Origin: Sulfurimonas sp.
GTDB taxonomy: Bacteria; Campylobacterota; Campylobacteria; Campylobacterales; Sulfurimonadaceae
DNA length: 5,453 nt
Reading direction: 5' to 3'
Assembly: GCA_021648465.1 (NCBI GenBank)
Contig: JAKISR010000082.1
Coordinates: forward strand, 1 to 5,453
Position numbers and translations under genes: made by a program. The notes under the pieces were generated by a model that saw only the letters and a list, made by a program, of their open reading frames with translations, had not been told where the DNA came from and did no database searches. This document shows, one piece after another, positions 1 through 5,453 of the stretch. Each line of letters starts with the position of its first letter. Positions within the stretch are counted from its first letter, which is position 1.

Positions 1-1034
1 AATGGATAGAAGCTAAAAATGATTGGAGTAAACTTAAAAAAATATATCCCCTTTATGTAGAAATATCACCATATGGTGGCTGTAATCATAGATGTACTTT
101 TTGTGCTTTAGACTATATGGGTTATGAAAATATAGGTTTAGAGTTTGATGTTTTAAAAGCTACATTAACAAATATGGCAAAAAATGGTGTAAAGAGCGTG
201 ATGTTTGCAGGAGAGGGGGAGCCACTTCTTTTTAAAGATTTGGATTTTATTGTAAAACATTGTAAAAAGTTAGGTATTGACACAGCGCTTACAACAAATT
301 TTGTCCCATTAAATAAAAATAATGTACAAAGATTCATAGAGAGTTGTTCGTGGATAAAAGTTAGTCTAAATGCAGGCACTGCAAAAACATACTCCCAAAT
401 ACACCAAACAAAAGAGATAGATTTTCACAGAGTTATGAGTAATTTAGAGTACGCACTAAAGCATAGAGATGAAAATGCTCTAAAATGTACAATAGGTGTT
501 CAGATGCTTCTGCTTGGAGAAAATAAAAGTGAAGCTGTTATTCTTGCTAAAAAATGTAAGCAGTTGGGTGTCGATTATTTAGTAATTAAACCATATTCTC
601 AGCATCTTTCAAGCAATACACATAGATACGAAGAAATAGACTATTCTAAAATGATGGATATTCAAGAAGAACTTGAAGAATTTAATTGTGAAGAATTTAA
701 TGTAATATTTCGTGCTAATACAATGAAGAAATATATAGTTAAACAACAAAATTATGATAAATGTCATTCAACACCATTTTTTTGGGGTTATATCGCTGCG
801 GATGGAAAAGTGTTTGGATGCAGTGCTTATCTTGGTAAAGATGAGTTTTGTTATGGAAATATTTATGATAATAGTTTCGAGGAGATTTGGGAAGGTCAAA
901 AAAGAGAAGAATCTTATAAATATATTCAAAATGAACTTGATATTAAAAACTGTAGAGTAAATTGTAGGATGGATGAGGTAAATCGCTATTTGTGGCGACT
1001 TAAAAATCCACAAGACCATGATAATTTTATATAA
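1..1034 (+). CDS. Radical SAM enzyme with SPASM/twitch-like C-terminus (5' partial)
   Basis: The frame is open from the left edge (first whole codon at base 3), so the start lies outside the window; 343 residues are visible. The first in-frame ATG, at 117, is not the start, because the [4Fe-4S]/SAM motif CNHRCTFC (CxxxCxxC) is encoded upstream at 81-104. A GEGEP motif at 210-224 matches the GGEP element that contacts SAM in this superfamily. The C-terminal third carries further cysteines at codons 762, 819, 849, 951 and 963, including KCHSTPF and a CRVNC pair, resembling the auxiliary-cluster region of SPASM/twitch enzymes. The likely role is radical chemistry on a small molecule, possibly a sugar, in the cytoplasm; the substrate is unknown. 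It is a diverged paralogue of the gene at 4343-5452: both share TIGxQMxL, DYLVIK, a CxxTPF block and a C-terminal NFI. It lies 9 bases upstream of the epimerase gene. The family call is firm; the reaction is not. Confidence 0.9.
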   Translation, partial: WIEAKNDWSKLKKIYPLYVEISPYGGCNHRCTFCALDYMGYENIGLEFDVLKATLTNMAKNGVKSVMFAGEGEPLLFKDLDFIVKHCKKLGIDTALTTNFVPLNKNNVQRFIESCSWIKVSLNAGTAKTYSQIHQTKEIDFHRVMSNLEYALKHRDENALKCTIGVQMLLLGENKSEAVILAKKCKQLGVDYLVIKPYSQHLSSNTHRYEEIDYSKMMDIQEELEEFNCEEFNVIFRANTMKKYIVKQQNYDKCHSTPFFWGYIAADGKVFGCSAYLGKDEFCYGNIYDNSFEEIWEGQKREESYKYIQNELDIKNCRVNCRMDEVNRYLWRLKNPQDHDNFI

Positions 1035-1040
1035 AGGGAG
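1035..1040 (+). promoter_or_regulatory. Ribosome binding site of the epimerase gene
   Basis: AGGGAG lies directly after the stop codon of the upstream radical SAM gene and three bases before the ATG at 1044. It is one of the two clear Shine-Dalgarno sequences in the window and supports 1044 as the start. Confidence 0.7.
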
Positions 1041-1043
1041 TTA

Positions 1044-2033
1044 ATGAAAGCAATAGTAACAGGCGGTGCTGGTTTTATAGGCTCACATATGGTTGATTTG
1101 TTAGTATCAAACAATTATGAAGTATTAGTTATTGATAATTTAGCAAATGGACGCTTAGATAATATTGAGCAGCATAAAGGTAAAATAGAGTTTGTTCAAG
1201 TAGATATAGGAGATTATAACTCAGAGATAGATAGTTATTTTGAAGATGTTGACTATGTTTTTCATTATGCTGCATTAGCTGATATAGTCCCATCAATAAA
1301 CAATCCTATCAAATACCATAAAGCAAATGTAGATGGTACTATCAGAGTTTTAGAAGCTGCAAAAAAAAGTAAAAATCTTAAAAAATTTGTATATGCAGCT
1401 TCAAGCTCATGTTATGGAATCCCTGAGATTTATCCAACACCAGAGTCAAGTCCTATAGCTCCTGAATATCCATATGCTCATACAAAAACTGTTGGCGAGC
1501 AGTATGTGATGCATTGGGGGCAACTATATGATATGCCAGTAGTGTCTATGAGATTTTTTAATGTTTATGGAGTTAGGCATAGAACAAGTGGAACTTATGG
1601 TGCAGTTTTTGGAGTATTTTTAGCACAGCTTTTAAACAATAAACCATTAACAATAGTAGGTAATGGCAAACAAACAAGAGATTTTACTTATGTTACAGAT
1701 ATAGTTGAAGCTTGCTATATAGCATCTCAAAGTGATATAACAAATGAGATATTTAACGTTGGAAGTGATAACACTTATAGTATTAATTATCTAGTTGAGT
1801 TACTTGGTGGAGAAAAAATATATATTGCTAAAAGACCAGGTGAACCTGACTCAACTTATGCAGATATAACTAAGATAAAAAAAGTCCTTGGTTGGAGTCC
1901 AAAAGTTAGTTTTGAAGATGGTGTAAAAATTATGCTTGAAAATATAGAACAATGGCGAGAAGCACCTGTATGGGATGAAGATTCTATTAAAGATGCAACA
2001 AAAGAATGGTTTGAGTGTTTGGGTAAAAAATAA
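1044..2033 (+). CDS. NAD-dependent nucleotide-sugar epimerase/dehydratase (extended SDR)
   Basis: This is a 329-residue protein, a normal length for the family. It opens with a Rossmann fold: GGAGFIG at residues 7-13 is the dinucleotide-binding loop, and D31 at the end of the second strand indicates NAD rather than NADP. The catalytic set is visible as the SSS stretch at 120-122 followed by CYG, and Y144-x3-K148. The RFFNVYG segment and the GNGKQTRDFTYVTDI block downstream are typical of UDP-glucose/UDP-GlcNAc 4-epimerase relatives that bind the nucleotide sugar. It lacks the TDE motif of dTDP-glucose 4,6-dehydratases, so 4-epimerisation is more likely than 4,6-dehydration, but the sugar cannot be told. 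The tail (APVWDEDSIKDATKEWF) resembles that of epimerases I know from lipopolysaccharide clusters. It probably supplies or interconverts the activated sugar on which the neighbouring enzymes work. Its stop codon overlaps the next gene's start as TAATG. Confidence 0.93.
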   Translation: MKAIVTGGAGFIGSHMVDLLVSNNYEVLVIDNLANGRLDNIEQHKGKIEFVQVDIGDYNSEIDSYFEDVDYVFHYAALADIVPSINNPIKYHKANVDGTIRVLEAAKKSKNLKKFVYAASSSCYGIPEIYPTPESSPIAPEYPYAHTKTVGEQYVMHWGQLYDMPVVSMRFFNVYGVRHRTSGTYGAVFGVFLAQLLNNKPLTIVGNGKQTRDFTYVTDIVEACYIASQSDITNEIFNVGSDNTYSINYLVELLGGEKIYIAKRPGEPDSTYADITKIKKVLGWSPKVSFEDGVKIMLENIEQWREAPVWDEDSIKDATKEWFECLGKK

Positions 2034-3046
2034 TGGCTTTAAATTGTTATGAAATAAATAAAATAAATAAAAATATAAAAGAAATTTTGCAAAATAATAA
2101 ATCTTGTAAAATATTATCACTTGGTTATCCTGATATTTTGATAACTAAAGAACAAATGTCAAAATTAATTATAGATGCAGATGTGGATAAGATTGAAATC
2201 AGAAAAGATTCTATAGACGTTGCCGCCACTCATAAAATGGAAGATTTAGCATATTGGTGTTGTGAATCATATTCTCTTTTTAAAATACTTGGCGCCAATC
2301 TTACAGTTATGGATTTTACTGATTGGACAGGAAAAGAAGAAGTTGTGGATTTAAACTATCCTGTAGATGAAAAATATTATGAACTCTATGACATAGTTAT
2401 AGACCCCGGAACTACGGAACATATATTTAATATAGCTCAAGCAATGATTAGTATTTTACAAATAACAAAAACAGATGGTTTTATTTATCATCAAACACCA
2501 CTTAATTTGATAAATCATGGATTTTATAATTTTTCACCTACACTATATAAAGATTTTTATGAAGATAATGGAGCAATATTATTAAATTGCAATCAATTAC
2601 AAAGTAATTGCAATGAAGAAGATATCGCTTTAGAATTAAGAGAAACTTTTTATTTGAATGCAGGAGGCTGCAATTCGGTTTTCATTAAAAAACTAGAGCA
2701 TAGAATAGATTATATTTATCCGGTGCAAGGCAAATATAGAAATAGCTTTAATAATAAACAAAAATTAGATAATATTAAAATTAAATATAAAGATTATAAA
2801 AAAATAATTTTACTTCCATATAATGCTCATTCAAAGTTTTTTAAAGTTTTTTTTAATGATAAAGAGATAATAATATTGGATGATAATATATTATTAAAAA
2901 AATATTTAGATATAAAACCAATTTCACAAATAAATGAAGTGGATTTTGATATTATTTTAATAACTAGTATTACTTTTGAAAAGAAAATTAGAGATAAATT
3001 AATTTCGCTGGGAATTGATAACAAAAAAATATTTTTGCAGGTATGA
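2033..3046 (+). CDS. SAM-methyltransferase-like protein with extra C-terminal domain
   Basis: This is a 337-residue soluble protein with no signal peptide or membrane segment. Residues about 25-175 resemble class I SAM-dependent methyltransferases seen in O-antigen and capsule clusters: KILSLGYPD (26-34) sits at motif I, then a DFTDW...DLN stretch (94-108), then DIVIDPGTTEHIFN (120-133), and the HGFYNFSP signature (162-169). The motif I glycine loop is degenerate, so methyl transfer is not assured. Residues from about 250 to the end form a separate alpha/beta region (a KKIILL strand, DFDIILITS, then a terminal DNKKIFLQV) that looks like a small Rossmann-like sensor or binding domain of the kind appended to glycan-cluster proteins; this is a weak match from memory. 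The start shares one base with the epimerase stop, and the end overlaps the transketolase start as ATGA, so translation is probably coupled. The 3' part is far poorer in G+C than the flanking genes. The acceptor is unknown. Confidence 0.75.
   Translation: MALNCYEINKINKNIKEILQNNKSCKILSLGYPDILITKEQMSKLIIDADVDKIEIRKDSIDVAATHKMEDLAYWCCESYSLFKILGANLTVMDFTDWTGKEEVVDLNYPVDEKYYELYDIVIDPGTTEHIFNIAQAMISILQITKTDGFIYHQTPLNLINHGFYNFSPTLYKDFYEDNGAILLNCNQLQSNCNEEDIALELRETFYLNAGGCNSVFIKKLEHRIDYIYPVQGKYRNSFNNKQKLDNIKIKYKDYKKIILLPYNAHSKFFKVFFNDKEIIILDDNILLKKYLDIKPISQINEVDFDIILITSITFEKKIRDKLISLGIDNKKIFLQV
3037..3041 (+). promoter_or_regulatory. Ribosome binding site bearing on the split-transketolase start
   Basis: GCAGG ends one base before the ATG at 3043 but seven bases before the ATG at 3049. 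By spacing alone the second ATG is the better start. The ATGA overlap with the upstream stop favours 3043 through translational coupling. The choice changes only two residues. Confidence 0.4.
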
Positions 3047-3852
3047 CAATGAGTATTACCAAATTAAATTCAAATAATATACGAAAAAAAACCATAGATT
3101 TTTCTTGCAAAAGTGGAGCTGGACATTTGGCACCTTCACTTTCATGTGTAGAGATTTTAACAACTCTTTTTCGTGATTTTTTAAATTATAATACAAACGA
3201 TGCTAAAGATAACTCTAGAGATAGATTGATTTTTTCTAAGGGTCACGGAGCTTATGCTTATTATGTGATTTTAAATGAGCTTGGATTTTTGCCAAAAGAA
3301 GAGTTAGATAGTTTTTATAATGGTGCAAGTATAAAAGGGTGTTTAACTCAAAATTTAGATTATATGATAGAGGCATCAACTGGTTCTCTTGGACATGGAC
3401 TACCAATATCTGTTGGCATTGCACAAGCTTTTAAGATGCAAAATAAAACACAAAAAGTTGTTTGTATAGTTGGAGATGGGGAGATGCAAGAGGGAAGTAA
3501 CTTTGAAGCTTTAGCTCTTGCATATAGATTTAAGCTCGATAACCTTCTTCTAATAGTTGATGCAAATAATCTTCAAGCGATGGATAGAGTAGCAGATATA
3601 GGTTTGGATAATGATAGGCTTTCTCGTGTACTAAATGCTTATACTGATAATTTTAGTAGAGTTGATGGGCATAATGAAGATGAGTTAAAAGCTCAAATGA
3701 ACAAATTTTTTAACTCAAAAAATAGTAGTTTATCTATTTTGGTATGTGATACTTTAAAAGGCAAGGGTGTAAAGGTTTGTGAAGACTCTATTGCCCACCA
3801 TTTTAGATGCCCAACACAAGATGGATACATATTAGGATGTGATGATGAATAG
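3043..3852 (+). CDS. Transketolase N-terminal subunit (TPP pyrophosphate-binding domain)
   Basis: This is a 269-residue protein, the usual size for the N-terminal half of a split transketolase. Family landmarks are all present: SGAGHLAPSLSCVEIL (24-39), DRLIFSKGHG (60-69), GSLGHGL (114-120), the TPP/Mg motif starting GDGEMQEG (144-151) with D145 and N175 as probable metal ligands thirty residues apart, as in known transketolases, and KGKGV near the C-terminus. It binds the diphosphate of thiamine diphosphate and must pair with the pyrimidine-binding half encoded next. The known family reaction is transfer of a two-carbon ketol group between sugar phosphates. In this glycan-like operon the acceptor may instead be a modified sugar, which is inference. 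ATG 3043 overlaps the preceding stop (ATGA); ATG 3049 is an equally possible start with better Shine-Dalgarno spacing. Its end overlaps the next gene, so the two subunits are probably made in matched amounts. Confidence 0.93.
   Translation: MTMSITKLNSNNIRKKTIDFSCKSGAGHLAPSLSCVEILTTLFRDFLNYNTNDAKDNSRDRLIFSKGHGAYAYYVILNELGFLPKEELDSFYNGASIKGCLTQNLDYMIEASTGSLGHGLPISVGIAQAFKMQNKTQKVVCIVGDGEMQEGSNFEALALAYRFKLDNLLLIVDANNLQAMDRVADIGLDNDRLSRVLNAYTDNFSRVDGHNEDELKAQMNKFFNSKNSSLSILVCDTLKGKGVKVCEDSIAHHFRCPTQDGYILGCDDE
3834..3837 (+). promoter_or_regulatory. Ribosome binding site deciding the PYR-subunit start
   Basis: AGGA inside the end of the preceding gene is followed by three in-frame candidate starts: GTG 3839, ATG 3842 and ATG 3845. 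Spacing is one, four and seven bases respectively, which makes 3845 the best fit and 3842 possible. GTG 3839 is too close. Confidence 0.45.
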
Positions 3853-4333
3853 TTTAGCATCAAAACAAGCAGTGATGAAAGAGATATATAACTATTTTAA
3901 AAATGATGAAAAAATGACTTTGCTCGTAGGAGATATGGGATTTTCAGTTTTAGATGATTTTTTTGATAATCATAATGAGAGAACTTTTAACGCAGGTATA
4001 TGTGAACAAGCTACAATTAGCATGAGTGCTGGTATGTACTTGGCTGGATTAAAACCCATAGTGTATTCACAAGTTCCTTTTTTGGTTATGCGCGCATATG
4101 AGCAAATACGCTATGATTTGAATGAACATAAAATGAATGTTAAACTAATTGGTGTTGGTGCCGATAATTATTTTAACGCATTAGGTAGAAGTCACTGCAT
4201 CGATGGTGATGATGTAACTATGATGGAAATATTTAAAAACTTTAAAATTTTCGCACCAACAAAAGATAGTTTAAAACAAGATATAAAAGATATGTTTGAG
4301 TATAATGGACCAACATATTTAAGATGTATCTAA
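3845..4333 (+). CDS. Transketolase C-terminal subunit, pyrimidine-binding domain only
   Basis: From ATG 3845 the protein has 162 residues (ATG 3842 or GTG 3839 would add one or two). It covers the transketolase PYR domain: LLVGDMGFSV (26-35), then FNAGICEQ (48-55), in which E54 is the expected catalytic glutamate that activates the thiamine ring, then a PFLVMRAYEQIR block and SHCIDGDD, replacing the usual THQxxED region. It ends at GPTYLRCI, just where the PYR domain normally stops. Split transketolase C-subunits are usually about 300 residues because a third domain follows; none is encoded here, since the stop is followed at once by a ribosome binding site and an unrelated gene. The ending looks clean and not frameshifted. 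The active site forms between this protein and the PP subunit upstream, with which it overlaps by 8 bases. A synthase or decarboxylase-like TPP reaction is an alternative to classical transketolation. Confidence 0.88.
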   Translation: MNSLASKQAVMKEIYNYFKNDEKMTLLVGDMGFSVLDDFFDNHNERTFNAGICEQATISMSAGMYLAGLKPIVYSQVPFLVMRAYEQIRYDLNEHKMNVKLIGVGADNYFNALGRSHCIDGDDVTMMEIFKNFKIFAPTKDSLKQDIKDMFEYNGPTYLRCI

Positions 4334-4339
4334 AGAGGA
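4334..4339 (+). promoter_or_regulatory. Ribosome binding site of the second radical SAM gene
   Basis: AGAGGA directly follows the stop codon of the PYR subunit and lies three bases before ATG 4343. It is a strong Shine-Dalgarno match that fixes this start and gives the gene its own initiation instead of relying on overlap. Confidence 0.7.
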
Positions 4340-4342
4340 AAT

Positions 4343-5452
4343 ATGGCAGAATTAATACTTGACGGATCAAAAATACTGTGGCATCAAGATAGGCTCCAAC
4401 AATGGAAGAGTGGACAAAGAATTGTGCCCATAACAATAGATATGGCATTAACACAAGCTTGTCAGTATAGTTGTTTTTTTTGTTATGCAAATATGCAGAG
4501 AAATAAACCTCATAAAATTACATTTCCTATAATGAAAAACTTTTTAGATGATTGTGCTGAGGTTGGAGTAAAAGCTATAAGTTTAGTAAGTGATGGCGAG
4601 AGTACAGCAAATCCTATCTATGAAGATGTTATAGTTTATGGTAAAAAAGTTGGTCTTGATATGGCTATAGCAACTCATGGAAATACTTTGACAGAGGAAG
4701 TTTTAAGAAAAATTCTTCCATCTTTAACTTATCTTAGATTTAACTTTAGTGCGGGTGAGCCTAAAAGATATAGTGAAATTATGGGCGTACAAGAGGAGAA
4801 GTTTTATGAAACTTCCAACAATATCAAAATGGCAATGAAGATTAAAAAAGAGTTAAATCTTGATGTAACCATAGGTATGCAAATGGTACTTATGCCAAAA
4901 GATGGAGATCAAATAATTCCACTAGCTTTATTAGGCAAAGAGTTACGACCTGATTATCTTGTCATAAAACATTGTAGTGATGATGAAGATGGTACCCTTG
5001 GTGTTGATTATGATGAGTATGAAAAGCTTTATGATTTACTACATGAAGCTGAAAGCTATAGTGATGATGGGTATTTAGTAAAAGCAAAATGGTCTAAAAT
5101 AACATCAAAAGGGATTAGACACTATAGTAGATGTTATGGTACACCTTTTCATCTACAGATGTCTGGAACAGGTTTAATAGCACCATGTGGAAGCTTTTTT
5201 AATGAAAAATATAAACAATATCATATAGGAAACATTACAGACCCAAATATACGCTTTAAAGATATACTTAAAAGTGATAGATACTGGGAAGTGATGGATT
5301 TCTTAGCATCTGATAAATTTGACGCTTGCAGTATGTGCGAAACATTATGTTTACAAGATAAAACAAATGAAGTTTTAGATGCTTACAAACAAGGTTTGCA
5401 TCATTTAAAAGCTCCAAGTGGAGATATTCCACAACATCTGAATTTTATTTAG
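4343..5452 (+). CDS. Radical SAM enzyme with SPASM/twitch-like C-terminus
   Basis: This is a complete protein of 369 residues. CQYSCFFC gives the CxxxCxxC cluster ligands C40, C44 and C47 that bind the [4Fe-4S] cluster which cleaves SAM. SDGES (83-87) is a degenerate form of the GGEP SAM-contact motif. The C-terminal region carries C264 (RCYGTPF), C282 (APCGSFF), and C329-xx-C332-xxx-C336, an arrangement like the auxiliary iron-sulfur cluster site of SPASM/twitch enzymes. Related enzymes of known function oxidise, epimerise or dehydrate aminocyclitols and sugars (BtrN, NeoN, AprD4) or modify peptides; no precursor peptide is encoded here, so a small-molecule or sugar substrate is favoured by inference. 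It is a paralogue of the gene at the left edge, sharing TIGxQMxL, DYLVIK, CxxTPF and the terminal NFI, but the two are strongly diverged and should do different steps. The stop is one base before the window ends. Confidence 0.93.
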   Translation: MAELILDGSKILWHQDRLQQWKSGQRIVPITIDMALTQACQYSCFFCYANMQRNKPHKITFPIMKNFLDDCAEVGVKAISLVSDGESTANPIYEDVIVYGKKVGLDMAIATHGNTLTEEVLRKILPSLTYLRFNFSAGEPKRYSEIMGVQEEKFYETSNNIKMAMKIKKELNLDVTIGMQMVLMPKDGDQIIPLALLGKELRPDYLVIKHCSDDEDGTLGVDYDEYEKLYDLLHEAESYSDDGYLVKAKWSKITSKGIRHYSRCYGTPFHLQMSGTGLIAPCGSFFNEKYKQYHIGNITDPNIRFKDILKSDRYWEVMDFLASDKFDACSMCETLCLQDKTNEVLDAYKQGLHHLKAPSGDIPQHLNFI

Positions 5453-5453
5453 G

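Noticed and set aside
754..960. Plus-strand 68-codon open frame inside the first radical SAM gene
   Set aside because: It overlaps the conserved cysteine-rich C-terminus of that gene in another frame and shows no family resemblance.
2594..2610. Seven-base inverted repeat with a three-base loop (CAATTAC/GTAATTG)
   Set aside because: It lies inside coding sequence, is AT-rich and weak, has no following T run, and is easily explained by chance.
2831..2855. Two adjacent AAAG plus T-run units resembling a short direct repeat or slippage site
   Set aside because: The reading frame continues intact through it, and it lies in the most AT-rich part of the window, where such repeats arise by chance.
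4474..4481. Run of eight T within the codons of the CFFC cluster motif of the second radical SAM gene, a possible phase-variation tract
   Set aside because: Runs of eight A or T also occur at 1361-1368 and 2847-2854 and are expected at this base composition; Campylobacterota phase variation usually uses longer poly-G/C tracts.
4242..4490. Minus-strand open frames, such as this one spanning the junction of the PYR subunit and the second radical SAM gene
   Set aside because: It is antisense to two well-supported genes and has low-complexity composition, no recognisable motif and no visible ribosome binding site; the other minus-strand frames are similar shadows.

Overview
This 5.45 kb stretch is AT-rich and almost entirely protein-coding. 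It carries six genes, all on the + strand, with gaps of 9 bases or less or short overlaps between them, so it reads as the inside of one operon. No internal promoter, terminator, RNA gene, mobile element or long non-coding gap is visible. The base composition, the AGA/AAA/ATA-rich codon use and the style of the proteins suggest a Campylobacterota (epsilonproteobacterial) genome such as a Sulfurimonas- or Arcobacter-like organism. That assignment is inferred from style and not proven.

Layout: (1) bases 1-1034, a radical SAM enzyme with a cysteine-rich SPASM/twitch-like C-terminus, cut by the left edge; (2) 1044-2033, an NAD-dependent extended-SDR nucleotide-sugar epimerase/dehydratase; (3) 2033-3046, a SAM-methyltransferase-like protein of a kind found in surface-glycan clusters, with an extra C-terminal domain; (4) 3043-3852, the N-terminal (TPP pyrophosphate-binding) half of a split transketolase; (5) 3845-4333, the partner pyrimidine-binding half, which lacks the usual transketolase C-terminal domain; (6) 4343-5452, a complete second radical SAM enzyme, a diverged paralogue of gene 1.

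Together the genes look like part of a surface-polysaccharide or protein-glycosylation locus that makes an unusual sugar. The epimerase would act on a nucleotide-activated sugar. The split TPP enzyme could transfer or add a two-carbon ketol unit. The two radical SAM enzymes could carry out dehydrogenation, dehydration, epimerisation or rearrangement. The methyltransferase-like protein could decorate or help assemble the product. The combination of a minimal (PP + PYR only) transketolase with two related radical SAM enzymes is the most interesting part of the window. The product and the order of steps cannot be read from the sequence.
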